Source: Rheinheimera tangshanensis (GTDB lineage Bacteria > Pseudomonadota > Gammaproteobacteria > Enterobacterales > Alteromonadaceae). From it: a stretch of DNA of 64,000 nt. Location of the stretch: contig NZ_BMLH01000002.1 of the NCBI RefSeq assembly GCF_014645135.1, positions 310,001-374,000 on the forward strand, read 5' to 3'. A program made the position numbers and the translations under genes. The notes beneath the pieces are model-generated. The model was not told the DNA's origin. It did not search any database and saw nothing but the letters and a program-made list of their open reading frames with translations. Positions 17,053 through 25,989 of the stretch are shown one piece after another (position 1 is the first letter of the stretch; every line of letters starts with the position of its first letter).

Positions 17053-18204
17053 TTAATCTAGGATAATATGAGGTAAAAATCTGGAACTGTCTTTGGTGAT
17101 CAGTGAGTTGTCTTCGCGAATACCTATACCGGCCGCGCTGTTGCCTACCACCCAGCTGCCAATCATGCTGTAGCTGTCGCCAAACTTTGGCAAAGGCTGC
17201 AACTTCTGGCGGATAAAAGGCGAGTCGGCGTACGGGCCTGGTTCACTGATTTTTTCGCCTGAGTGCGTGACTAATTCCACATTAGCGCCTTCACGGGAAA
17301 ACAGCGGTTTACGCACCCAACCGGCAGCAAAGCTTTGGCCAGGTTGTTCGAAATGGCTTTCCAGCAAATTCGGATGGCCCTTATATTTTTGCCACAGCAA
17401 AGGCAAAATGCCTTTGTTTGACAACAACATTTTCCAGCCAGGTTCCAGCCATTGAGTTTGACTGCTTAAAATGACAGAAGCAAAATCTTCCTGCAGCATA
17501 AACTCCCACGGATACAGCTTAAACAAGCCGCCTATGGCATAACCTTCCAGATCCACCAGTTGACCACTGGTTTCGCCCAGCTGCTCCAGTTCGATAAAAC
17601 GACTGTCGACCCCTGCTTGTTTAGCGATATCCATCAGATACATCACTGTACCTTTGTCTTCGATACTGTTGGCCACAGATGCAAAATACAAAGGATTGGC
17701 CAGAGGCAGGTTAGCAAAGGCGGCTTCTAACTGATCTTGCAGGGAATTAAACTGATCGGCGCCTTGTGGCACTTTGCCGCGCATGATCTGATCTTCCAGC
17801 CACACCCACTGGAAAAAACCTGTCTCAAATAACGACGTTGGCGTGTCGTAATTCAGTTCCAGCAATTTAGCCGGGCCAGTGCCGTCGTAGACTAAATCCA
17901 GCCGGCCATATAAAGACGGCGCTTTGTTGCGCCAGGAGTCTGCGACAAAATCCCAGAACTTTTCTGGTATGGCGAGTTGCTTTAACTTTTCCTCATCATG
18001 AATGACGTCGTCGACTAAACCCAACGCCATCTGATGCAGCTCTTCGGTCGGTTCTTCTAAATCCTGTTCAATCTGACGCAGATTAAATTGGTAATAAGCG
18101 GTCTCATCCCAATAAGGTTCGCCATCAAAGGTATGAAACTCAAAGCCTACAGATTCAGCATAAGAGCGCCAGCCGGGGCGCTCTTCACAAGCTACTTTTT
18201 TCAT
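17053..18204 (-). CDS. yjfC: Glutathionylspermidine synthase-family ATP-grasp protein (YjfC-like)
   Basis: ATP-grasp ligase (383 aa) of the glutathionylspermidine synthase C-terminal family, lacking the amidase domain of E. coli Gsp. Family blocks are RPGWRSYAESVGFEFHT at the N-terminus, LYGRLDLVYDGTGPAKLLELNYDTPTS near residues 96-122 and VRKPLFSREGANVEL near 291. The reaction is expected to form an amide bond between a peptide carboxyl and an amine with ATP, but the substrate for YjfC/YgiC proteins is unproven. It is the last gene of a three-gene operon (6 nt after the DUF1190 gene), matching the E. coli yjfL-yjfM-yjfC order. Confidence 0.93.
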   Translation of the reverse strand: MKKVACEERPGWRSYAESVGFEFHTFDGEPYWDETAYYQFNLRQIEQDLEEPTEELHQMALGLVDDVIHDEEKLKQLAIPEKFWDFVADSWRNKAPSLYGRLDLVYDGTGPAKLLELNYDTPTSLFETGFFQWVWLEDQIMRGKVPQGADQFNSLQDQLEAAFANLPLANPLYFASVANSIEDKGTVMYLMDIAKQAGVDSRFIELEQLGETSGQLVDLEGYAIGGLFKLYPWEFMLQEDFASVILSSQTQWLEPGWKMLLSNKGILPLLWQKYKGHPNLLESHFEQPGQSFAAGWVRKPLFSREGANVELVTHSGEKISEPGPYADSPFIRQKLQPLPKFGDSYSMIGSWVVGNSAAGIGIREDNSLITKDSSRFLPHIILD

Positions 18205-18210
18205 GCGCCT

Positions 18211-18825
18211 TTAACCACCAAAACTGCTGGCTGAGCCGGAGCGTTTTTGCGCCTGAGCACCAAAACCACCACGATTGACCACACCGGCAGGTTTAGGTTG
18301 CACAGAAGAAGGTTTGATATAAGTTGGGCCTACACCTTTAGCCACAGGCGTATTGGTGGCAGTACGGAAGGTGCTGCGATCGTCTCTCGATTTATACAAA
18401 GGTTGAGCCTGTACAGGTTGTTTTAACTGTGAGCCTGAACGGTTCAGCATTTGCCCTGCTAAAAAGCCCATCATCATTGGCATAAAAAAGCCGCCGCTGG
18501 AGGCCTGAGCTTGTTGTGGCACTTGTTCTGTTCCGGCAGCCGCTGCTGCCTGGGCCTGAGTTTCACACTGGCCTACCCCAAAGTCTGTTTCACAGGCAGC
18601 TTTGTCGGTGTATTTAGGCGCAACCTGGGTATGCATGGCCAAAGCCTGACCTAAGTCAGCTTTACATTGCTCCGGATTGTAATAAGCGGCACATTGGTCA
18701 ACGGTTTCAAATGCTGCGGTTTGCACAGCTTCTTCCTGACCACAACCTGCCATTAAAAAAGTTGCGGTAGGCACCATCAACACTAAAGCTGCTTTTTTAC
18801 TACGTTTCAGCACTTTCTGTTTCAT
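18211..18825 (-). CDS. yjfM: DUF1190 lipoprotein (YgiB/YjfM-like)
   Basis: 204-aa lipoprotein: basic N-terminus, hydrophobic stretch and lipobox LMAGC (Cys about residue 28). Then comes the DUF1190 domain with paired cysteines (FETVDQCAAYYNPEQCKADL and the later DFGVGQCETQ). After that follow a glycine/methionine-rich stretch (GGFFMPMMMGFLAGQML) and a low-complexity Ser/Gly/Pro tail. Function is unknown in any organism to my knowledge. It sits between yjfL and yjfC, the same position yjfM holds in E. coli. The spacing of 27 nt after yjfL and 6 nt before yjfC supports one mRNA. Confidence 0.92.
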   Translation of the reverse strand: MKQKVLKRSKKAALVLMVPTATFLMAGCGQEEAVQTAAFETVDQCAAYYNPEQCKADLGQALAMHTQVAPKYTDKAACETDFGVGQCETQAQAAAAAGTEQVPQQAQASSGGFFMPMMMGFLAGQMLNRSGSQLKQPVQAQPLYKSRDDRSTFRTATNTPVAKGVGPTYIKPSSVQPKPAGVVNRGGFGAQAQKRSGSASSFGG

Positions 18826-18852
18826 CAGTGGCTCCTTAAAAAGTTGTGCAGA

Positions 18853-19266
18853 TTAATAGGTCATGCTGGCGGAGTTGATCAGACCTATAGCGATAGAGCA
18901 ACCGGCAGAAAATACACCAGCGGCTATTTCGCCTTTGTTAATACGTTCCGGCAGTTGTTTCAGTGCAAAACGGACCACGGCAAAGGTCAGTACTTGAACC
19001 ACCAGGGCAATAGCGCCCCAGATAGCACAGTCAGCCAGGGACAGTGAATGAGTAATAGCGCTGGACAAAGGCAAAGCAAAACCAATTAAAGCGCCGGCAA
19101 AAGCTATAGCTGCAGCACTGTTATTTTCTTTGATTAAGGCCAGTTCGTCGTGTGGTGTGATCCAGGTATAAAAACGACAAAATAAAATGATTAATAAAAT
19201 GGCCAGAAAAAAGAAGCTGATAAATTCAGGAAAACCAGCCACAGAGGCCAATAAAGTATCGCTCAT
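18853..19266 (-). CDS. yjfL: DUF350 inner-membrane protein (YjfL-like)
   Basis: 137-aa membrane protein of the DUF350 family with four predicted helices, roughly residues 10-32, 48-68, 78-100 and 112-133. The family glycine/alanine helices AAAIAFAGALIGFALPLSS and GVFSAGCSIAIGLINSA are visible. I choose ATG 19266, since AAAGGA lies about 8 nt upstream and the remaining open frame above it (to 19365) is not family-like. It is the first gene of the yjfL-yjfM-yjfC operon. Physiological role is unknown; conserved linkage to a glutathionylspermidine-synthase-like enzyme hints at polyamine or envelope chemistry. Confidence 0.92.
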   Translation of the reverse strand: MSDTLLASVAGFPEFISFFFLAILLIILFCRFYTWITPHDELALIKENNSAAAIAFAGALIGFALPLSSAITHSLSLADCAIWGAIALVVQVLTFAVVRFALKQLPERINKGEIAAGVFSAGCSIAIGLINSASMTY

Positions 19267-19443
19267 TACAAAATCCTTTCTTTTAATTGAGGGGCTTTGC
19301 CGATGATCCAGAAAAGCCGGGTAAAAGGCAACAACTGAATCAAAGCCGATGCTGTATTCATCCATTGACGCAGGCCGTTTTGGGCTATGCTCAATAGGAA
19401 AGTCAAACCGCTAAGCTACTGATCTGTTGTGAGGTTCATTCGA

Positions 19444-21069
19444 ATGTTAAATCAAATGTCGGTAAAAATCCGCTTGTTACTGTTGGTGTGTGTGCCTTTG
19501 CTGGTATTAATTGCCATCAGTTTGATTTCGGTCAGGGAAATGGGGCATTTAAGTGATGGAGCCACCAGTATTTATCAAGACCGCGTTGTGCCGCTAAAAC
19601 AAATCAAGCAGGTGGCTGACGCTTATGCTGTCACTTCTGTGGACTTGCTACATAAATACCGTGGCGAGGTGATAAGCGCTTCAGACGTTGTGCAGCAGTT
19701 GCAGCAACAAGGTCAACTGGCCGATCAGGTCTGGCAGGCTTATCTGGCAACGACTTTAACTCAAGAAGAAGCTGGATTAGCTGAAAAAGCCAAACAACAA
19801 ATGACAGTCTTCCGGCAAAAACTGCAGGAGTATCAGCGGCAAATCAGTGATGGTTCTCTGGCACAGCGCAGTGCACCAGACTTTAATGCAGAGTTATACC
19901 AACTGGCTGACCCTTTAAGTGCCTCACTGGCTGCTTTGATAGATGTTCAACTGGTGGAAGCTGAGAAGTTTAAAATAACGGCAGCAGAGCAGTATCAGTT
20001 TTTTCTGCAACTTTTTGTCATTGCCTTGTTAGTGGTATTGATCTGCTTAGGGGTCTTGTCCTGGTTGATTTACCGTTCTATTCACGAGCCGCTGAATCAG
20101 CTGCAACAAGCTATTTCTGTGGTTGGAGATCAATCAGATTTACGGATCCGGGCGCAAATTACAGGTTCGGACGAAATTGCCGTCACCGCCGCCGCTTTTA
20201 ATCAAACGATCAGCCGTGTCCATCAGTTTTTCACCGAATTGGGGGATGCGGTGTCACAACTTGCCGCCGCCTCAGAAGAAATGAGTCAGATCAGCTCTCA
20301 GGTTAGTGGCACTGCTTTTGAACAAGAACAGCAGGCTAATTTAATAGCCACAGCTGTGAATCAAATGTCGGCTGCTATTCAGGAAGTCGCGAACAGTGCG
20401 TTGGCCACATCTGAGCAAGCCAATGACGTCGATCAGAAAACCCAGCAGGGCTATCAGAAAGTTATCCAGAATGTCAGTTCTATTGAACAATTATCCACAG
20501 TAGTCAATGGCGCCAGTCTGGTGATTGAACAACTCAACGGTGAATCAGAGAAAATTACCCAGGTGCTGGCAGTGATCCAGACTATTGCCGGTCAAACCAA
20601 CCTGTTGGCATTAAACGCCGCCATCGAAGCTGCCCGTGCCGGTGAAGCCGGCAGGGGTTTTGCTGTGGTTGCAGATGAAGTGCGGACTTTAGCCACCAAT
20701 ACCCAAAAAGCCACAGAGTCTATCCGCGTGATGATTGATACTTTACAAGCGTCAGCCCGCGAGGCGGTGCAAGCCATGGCGCAATCAGGTCAATACGCCA
20801 GCAGCAGTGTCACCAATGCACAGGAAGCTGGTGTGGTGCTTGAAGAGATTAAGTCTGCAGTCGGCACTATAGTCGATATGAACGTACAGATTTCTGCCGC
20901 GACTGAACAACAAACCATAGTGGCGGAAGACATTAATAAAAACATCAGCGAGTTTAGTGTCAGCATCAGCGAAATGACCCGCAGTGCTACTCACAGCGCC
21001 GATGCCAGTACTTCATTGGCTCAGTTAGCGGCACGTTTGCAGCAACAGGCTGCATCGTATCGGGTGTAA
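19444..21069 (+). CDS. Methyl-accepting chemotaxis protein
   Basis: Transmembrane chemoreceptor of 541 aa from ATG 19444 (GAGG at 19430-19433); an in-frame GTG at 19429 would add 5 residues. The first membrane helix is at about residues 10-30. A periplasmic four-helix-bundle sensor domain spans about 31-185 and the second helix is at about 190-212. A HAMP domain follows ([27 protein letters not shown]). The long cytoplasmic coiled coil carries the signalling hairpin [20 protein letters not shown] and [12 protein letters not shown]. The ligand cannot be inferred. No che genes are adjacent. A terminator follows directly. Confidence 0.96.
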   Translation: MLNQMSVKIRLLLLVCVPLLVLIAISLISVREMGHLSDGATSIYQDRVVPLKQIKQVADAYAVTSVDLLHKYRGEVISASDVVQQLQQQGQLADQVWQAYLATTLTQEEAGLAEKAKQQMTVFRQKLQEYQRQISDGSLAQRSAPDFNAELYQLADPLSASLAALIDVQLVEAEKFKITAAEQYQFFLQLFVIALLVVLICLGVLSWLIYRSIHEPLNQLQQAISVVGDQSDLRIRAQITGSDEIAVTAAAFNQTISRVHQFFTELGDAVSQLAAASEEMSQISSQVSGTAFEQEQQANLIATAVNQMSAAIQEVANSALATSEQANDVDQKTQQGYQKVIQNVSSIEQLSTVVNGASLVIEQLNGESEKITQVLAVIQTIAGQTNLLALNAAIEAARAGEAGRGFAVVADEVRTLATNTQKATESIRVMIDTLQASAREAVQAMAQSGQYASSSVTNAQEAGVVLEEIKSAVGTIVDMNVQISAATEQQTIVAEDINKNISEFSVSISEMTRSATHSADASTSLAQLAARLQQQAASYRV

Positions 21070-21079
21070 GTTAATTAAG

Positions 21080-21106
21080 AAGGCCGCTTTGATCGCGGCC
21101 TTTTTT
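21080..21106 (+). terminator. Intrinsic terminator after the chemoreceptor gene
   Basis: AAGGCCGC (21080-21087) pairs with GCGGCCTT (21095-21102) around a 7-nt loop and runs into TTTT. It begins 11 bp after the stop. Confidence 0.9.
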
Positions 21107-21493
21107 CACTGTCCGTGCCTGTTTGTGTCTACCCAAAATAACTGCTGAGCAGCATGTGCTGCCAAAGCAGTGTAACGTCTTGATTCCGCAACCGAGAAAA
21201 GCTGAAAGTCCATCCATTTGCAACTTTGATGAATTGGGCTAGGTTTGCATTAAGTTAGAGCATAGGTTGTTGCCCACTCATTCAAATAACTCAGGCGGTT
21301 GAGCAGGGGGCTTGCACCATTAGGATGCAAAATCGCGCAAATGCCCTGCAAAGGGGCGTCATGACGGGAGTTGAATACGTATTCATGTTGAACATTGGCT
21401 ACGATAAGTTTAACTAGTATGGTCAGACTAGTATCAATAACCAGGCAGATATAAGTCTGAAGCAGAAAAACAAACAAATCCGGGGATAAGGGC
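21107..21493 (+). other. Upstream control region of the TonB-receptor gene
   Basis: 387 bp with no supported gene. It contains the palindromic operator at 21372-21385 and, downstream of it, a direct repeat ACTAGTAT...ACTAGTAT around 21414-21435, a likely promoter area. Nothing else was recognised. Confidence 0.6.
21372..21385. promoter_or_regulatory. Palindromic operator TGAATACGTATTCA upstream of the TonB receptor
   Basis: A perfect 14-bp palindrome with a central CG, the usual shape of a LacI-family operator, lies 109 bp before the receptor start. The identical 14-mer recurs at 34440-34453 upstream of the MFS sugar permease, and both copies are followed by TnTTG. The LacI-family regulator at 37211-38284 is the natural candidate to bind it (inference). 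Confidence 0.75.
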
Positions 21494-24316
21494 ATGAATA
21501 AATTTAAGTTAAGCATACTCACTATGGCTATTGCGACTGCAGGTATCAGTTCGTACAGCTATGCACAAGAACAAGAAACGAAACTGTCACCTACAGAAGC
21601 CCGTGAAAAGGCAAAAGCTGATGCGGCTATTGAAACTATTGAAATTAAAGGCTTCCGTCGTTCTATCGTTGAGTCCATCAATGCTAAACGCTTCTCACCA
21701 AACGTTGTTGAATCTATCTCTGCAGAAGATATCGGTAAGTTACCTGATTCGAGTATTGCAGAATCAATTTCCCGTTTACCAGGTTTAACCAGTCAGCGTT
21801 TGGATGGTCGTGCTAGTCGTGTCAGTATTCGTGGTTTCGGTGAAAACGAAAGTGCTACAACCTTCAATGGTCGTGAGCAGGTTTCTATCGGTGATAACCG
21901 TGGTGTAGAGTTTGACTTATACCCGTCAGAAATAATGAGCGGTGTCACTGTTTATAAAACTCCAAATGCAACTTTGGAAGCTGAAGGTATTGCTGGCGTA
22001 ATCGACATGCAAACAGTGAAGCCATTAAGTCGTGAGCGTACCATTCAGTTTAATGGTCAGTATGAAATGACCAGTTTTGATAAATTGAACCCTGATGGTA
22101 ATGATAACGGCGCGCGTGGCACTTTCTCTTATATCGATCAATTTGCTGATGACAAAGTGGGCATCGCATTCGCTTATTCCAAAATGAGTTCTCCTAATCA
22201 GGAAAAACGTTGGAACGCCTGGGGTTACCCTGAGTTTACTGTCGATGGCGAAAATTATTCGATCTTAGGTGGTGCTAAGCCATTTGTCCGCTCGTCCACT
22301 CTTGACCGTGATTCTGCGCTCTTAGTGGTTGAAGCTGCACCGACCGACAAGTTAAAAATGACCTTTGATGCACTTTATGTAGATTTCAAAGATGAGAAAA
22401 TTCTTCGTGGTATCGAAATTCCTTTTGCCTGGGGTTATAACCGTGGCACTTCTGCGTTAGAAGTTGATCCAGCAACAGGTTTCGTCACTAAAGGTTCTGT
22501 CACTGATGAGAACCTTGTCGTTCGTAACGACATGGAAAACCGCGAAGCTGATTTAACAGCTTTGGGTTTTAATGTGGAGTATGACCTGAATGATGATTGG
22601 ACTTTAGTATTCGATGCCAGTCATTCTGCTGTACAACGTGAAATCTGGAGTTTTGAAAGTTACGCTGGTACAGGCCGTGGCGATAATGAAGGTGTGGGTG
22701 ACGACCTGACTTATGAGTTCAGACCAGGCAACACAGGCGCTATTTTTACTCCTAGCCTGGATTACAGTGACTACAATTTAATCCGCCTTGGTGGTCCTCG
22801 CAGCTGGGGTTCAAGTACTGCATTAAACAACGCTTTTGTGCCTGATTCCAATGGCGATGGCGTGATCGACAGTGACGATCAATATTTTAATTCGGCACAA
22901 GATGGTTTTATTAACGCTCCAACCATAGATGATGAACTGAACGCATTCAAACTGGCGGCCTCTCAGTTAGTTGAAGATGCGGGCATACTGACAAAAATCA
23001 CTTATGGTGTGTCTTATCGCCAGCGTGAGAAAACCAAAGAGTCTGAAGGTTACTTCATGACCCTGAAGGATTTCCCGGATATGGTGAGTATTCCGGACCA
23101 ATATCGTTTAGGTAGTGTTTCATTAGACTTCATTGGTATGGGCAACATGGTTGCTTATGACGCTGGACGTTTACTGGATGACGGCTTCTATACGTTGACG
23201 AGAGAGAGCCTGACCAATCAAAGCCATGCGACGAAGAGCTGGAAAGTGTCTGAGGATGTACTTGCACTTTATGTCCAAACAGATTTAGAAGCTGAAATTG
23301 GCGATATTCCAGTGACAGGTAACTTCGGTTTACGTTATGTCGATACCAAGCAGAGTTCTCAAGGTTCAGCTTCGGCTCCTGTGAATGGTCTGATTGTGAC
23401 TTCTCCAACAGATATTGAACACAGCTACAGTCATTTGTTGCCAAGTGTTAACCTGACTTTTGATGTTGCTGAGAGTCAGAGTGTTCGTTTTGGCGCTGCA
23501 AAAACTTTGTCTCGTCCACGTTTGGATGAAATGCATTCTTCATTATCTGTGAACTATGGTTCAACGCCTGATTCAAATGGTAACTTCTGGACAGTAAGTG
23601 GTGGTAACCCACTGCTGGAGCCAAAAGAAGCTATTGGTCTGGATTTAACCTATGAGAACTACTTCAATGATGAAGGCTACTTCTCTATCGCTTATTTCTG
23701 GAAAGATTTAAATGAATGGATTTTTGACGGTAGCTACGAGGTGGATTTAGTCGGTGTGCAAAATCCGAATACGGGTGAAGTTCCTGCCACCTCTACTGCG
23801 ACTGGTTCTGGTAAAGTAAATGGCGGCGGCGGTACTTTGCAAGGTGCTGAATTCTCTGTCACTCTGCCGTTAAATGTGGTCAGTGACGTGCTTGATGGTT
23901 TTGGTGTGATTGCCAGCTACACTCGTGTTGACCAGGATATGACGGATCAAAATGGTAACGACTATAAATTACCTGGCTTATCTGAGAACATTCAGTCGTA
24001 TACTGCTTTTTATGAGCAAAATGGCTTCCAGGCTCGGGTCAGCATGCGTAAACGTGGTGACTTCCGTGGTGATGTTTACGGTATAGGTTTTGATACCCAG
24101 CAAGTAGACATCATGGGCGAAACTATCGTGGATGCACAAATTGGTTTCGACTTCGGTGATGCTGGTTACAAATCTCTGGAAGGTCTGTCGGTATTCCTGC
24201 AAGGCCAGAACTTAACAGAAGAGCCTTTTGTATCTTTACAAGGCAATGCTTTCCAAGTTCGTGACTACCAGGATTATGGCAGTACTTACCTGTTAGGTTT
24301 CAGCTACAAAATGTAA
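21494..24316 (+). CDS. TonB-dependent outer-membrane receptor, probably for maltodextrin
   Basis: 940-aa outer-membrane gated channel. A signal peptide ends near ISSYSYAQ (about residue 24). A plug domain spans about 50-170 (VVESISAEDIGKLPDSSIAESISRLPGLT, then RVSIRGFG and the NATLEAEGIAGVIDMQTVKP block). A 22-strand-type barrel follows and ends in LLGFSYKM with the terminal aromatic signature. It belongs to the large TonB-Xanth-Caul type of oligosaccharide receptors. The neighbours (tryptophan-halogenase-like protein, GH31, GH13) and the shared operator point to maltodextrin uptake. The substrate is inferred, not visible. A strong terminator follows, so the next genes are probably expressed at lower level or from their own promoter. 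Confidence 0.93.
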   Translation: MNKFKLSILTMAIATAGISSYSYAQEQETKLSPTEAREKAKADAAIETIEIKGFRRSIVESINAKRFSPNVVESISAEDIGKLPDSSIAESISRLPGLTSQRLDGRASRVSIRGFGENESATTFNGREQVSIGDNRGVEFDLYPSEIMSGVTVYKTPNATLEAEGIAGVIDMQTVKPLSRERTIQFNGQYEMTSFDKLNPDGNDNGARGTFSYIDQFADDKVGIAFAYSKMSSPNQEKRWNAWGYPEFTVDGENYSILGGAKPFVRSSTLDRDSALLVVEAAPTDKLKMTFDALYVDFKDEKILRGIEIPFAWGYNRGTSALEVDPATGFVTKGSVTDENLVVRNDMENREADLTALGFNVEYDLNDDWTLVFDASHSAVQREIWSFESYAGTGRGDNEGVGDDLTYEFRPGNTGAIFTPSLDYSDYNLIRLGGPRSWGSSTALNNAFVPDSNGDGVIDSDDQYFNSAQDGFINAPTIDDELNAFKLAASQLVEDAGILTKITYGVSYRQREKTKESEGYFMTLKDFPDMVSIPDQYRLGSVSLDFIGMGNMVAYDAGRLLDDGFYTLTRESLTNQSHATKSWKVSEDVLALYVQTDLEAEIGDIPVTGNFGLRYVDTKQSSQGSASAPVNGLIVTSPTDIEHSYSHLLPSVNLTFDVAESQSVRFGAAKTLSRPRLDEMHSSLSVNYGSTPDSNGNFWTVSGGNPLLEPKEAIGLDLTYENYFNDEGYFSIAYFWKDLNEWIFDGSYEVDLVGVQNPNTGEVPATSTATGSGKVNGGGGTLQGAEFSVTLPLNVVSDVLDGFGVIASYTRVDQDMTDQNGNDYKLPGLSENIQSYTAFYEQNGFQARVSMRKRGDFRGDVYGIGFDTQQVDIMGETIVDAQIGFDFGDAGYKSLEGLSVFLQGQNLTEEPFVSLQGNAFQVRDYQDYGSTYLLGFSYKM

Positions 24317-24334
24317 TGTAGTGCAGTTTTGAAT

Positions 24335-24364
24335 AAGCCCCGGTCCTCATACCGGGGCTTTTTT
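24335..24364 (+). terminator. Intrinsic terminator after the TonB receptor
   Basis: Perfect 10-bp arms AAGCCCCGGT and ACCGGGGCTT around CCTCAT, followed by TTTT, 18 bp past the stop. Confidence 0.92.
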
Positions 24365-24443
24365 ATAGAGTCTGCCATGACTGATTTTATCTGATATTCC
24401 AATAGCGGAATTGCAGATAACGCAATGCTGAGCGGGAGTCGTT

Positions 24444-25949
24444 ATGAATACCAAAGCGGTTAAAAATGTAGTGATTCTGGGGGGCGGAACTGCGGGATGG
24501 ATTACCGCTTCTTTACTGGTAAAGGTCCTCGGTAAAGCCATTAATATCACTTTAGTCGAATCTGATGATATAGGAATAGTTGGTGTTGGCGAGGCTACTA
24601 TTCCGCCTATTATTAATTTTAATGCTGCGCTGGGACTGGATGAAAAAGCTTTTATACGCGAAACCCAGGGCAGTATTAAACTAGGAATCCAGTTTGAAAA
24701 CTGGGGAAAGCCTGGTGACAGTTATATGCACGCCTTTGGCGCCATTGGTAAAGAGTTCCCATTTTGTAATTTTCATCATTTTTGGCTAAAAAGTAAGCAG
24801 CAGGGGATGGGCTTTGACTTTTGGGATTTCTCTTTAGCTTATCAGGCAGCACGACAAAATAACTTTGCAAAGTTGGCCAGAATAGAAGGCGTCAACCTAC
24901 CAGGCTTGTCCTACGCTTATCACTTTGATGCTGGTTTATATGCGCAGTTTTTAAGACGCTTCTGTGAGCCTTTGGGCGTAAAACGAATTGAAGGCACAGT
25001 TAAAAAAGTACATTTAGATCCTGTAAACGGTGAGGTTATTCGTTTGACTTTGGCGTCTGGGAATGAAGTTGAGGGGGATTTATTCGTTGATTGCACAGGA
25101 CTCCATAGTTTACTGATTGATAAAAGTTTAAACACAGGCTTCGAAGACTGGTCACATTGGTTACCAGCAGACAGCGCTTTGGCTGTGCCTTGTGGATCCG
25201 TGCAGCCTATTACGCCTTATACAAAGGCTATAGCTCATCCCAAAGGCTGGCAATGGCGCATTCCTTTGCAGCACCGGATAGGGAATGGATTTGTTTACTC
25301 CAGTAAATATTGCAGTGATGACGAAGCGAAACAAACCTTGCTGTCGAATCTGGATGGTAAAGCCTTGGCCGAACCACGAAAAATTTCTTTCCGCACGGGG
25401 CGCAGATTAAAGCAGTGGAACAGGAATGTGGTTAGCATCGGCTTATCAAGCGGCTTTTTGGAGCCTTTAGAATCGACCAGTATTCATTTAATTCAATCCG
25501 GAGTTTTTAGGCTGCTGAAGTTTTTTCCACACAGCGGCATTACTGATGCGGCCAGAGATGAGTTTAATCGCCAGTCAAAAGTTGAATTTGAACAAATCCG
25601 CGACTTTATCATCTTGCATTACAAGCTAAACAACAGGGGGGATAGTCAGTATTGGAAAGACTACCAGACGATGGATATTCCCGAGTCTTTACGCAGAAAA
25701 ATTGACTTATTTTCGGCGTCTGGCCTGATATTCAGAGAGCAGGACGAACTCTTTGCTGAGGTGGCATGGCAGCAAGTGTTTATAGGTCAGGGCATTGTTC
25801 CAACTGATACTCATCCTTTGGTGAATGCGCTTAAAGAGGAGCAGTTACAAGATTTGCTCAGCAATTTAAAAGCTGTGATGCAATTAACTTCGCAGCGTTT
25901 GGGCTCACATGCAGATTTTCTGCAAAGCTGTCATCCGAAGGATATGTAG
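24444..25949 (+). CDS. Tryptophan 7-halogenase-family flavoprotein
   Basis: 501-aa FAD-dependent enzyme of the tryptophan halogenase family. It has the FAD-binding GGGTAGW at residues 13-19, the second halogenase motif WQWRIP at Trp269-Trp271, and an active-site lysine at exactly residue 79, the position known from PrnA and RebH. The SGFLEPLESTS segment contains the second catalytic residue (Glu346 in PrnA). All of this suggests catalytic competence. However, genes of this type next to TonB receptors for sugars are common in Alteromonadales and Caulobacterales, where their substrate is unknown. Halogenation of free tryptophan is therefore not implied. It is 40 nt ahead of the GH31 gene. Confidence 0.9.
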   Translation: MNTKAVKNVVILGGGTAGWITASLLVKVLGKAINITLVESDDIGIVGVGEATIPPIINFNAALGLDEKAFIRETQGSIKLGIQFENWGKPGDSYMHAFGAIGKEFPFCNFHHFWLKSKQQGMGFDFWDFSLAYQAARQNNFAKLARIEGVNLPGLSYAYHFDAGLYAQFLRRFCEPLGVKRIEGTVKKVHLDPVNGEVIRLTLASGNEVEGDLFVDCTGLHSLLIDKSLNTGFEDWSHWLPADSALAVPCGSVQPITPYTKAIAHPKGWQWRIPLQHRIGNGFVYSSKYCSDDEAKQTLLSNLDGKALAEPRKISFRTGRRLKQWNRNVVSIGLSSGFLEPLESTSIHLIQSGVFRLLKFFPHSGITDAARDEFNRQSKVEFEQIRDFIILHYKLNNRGDSQYWKDYQTMDIPESLRRKIDLFSASGLIFREQDELFAEVAWQQVFIGQGIVPTDTHPLVNALKEEQLQDLLSNLKAVMQLTSQRLGSHADFLQSCHPKDM

Positions 25950-25989
25950 GCAGGTCGCCAATTACTCCGGTCATACACAGGTACTGTAG

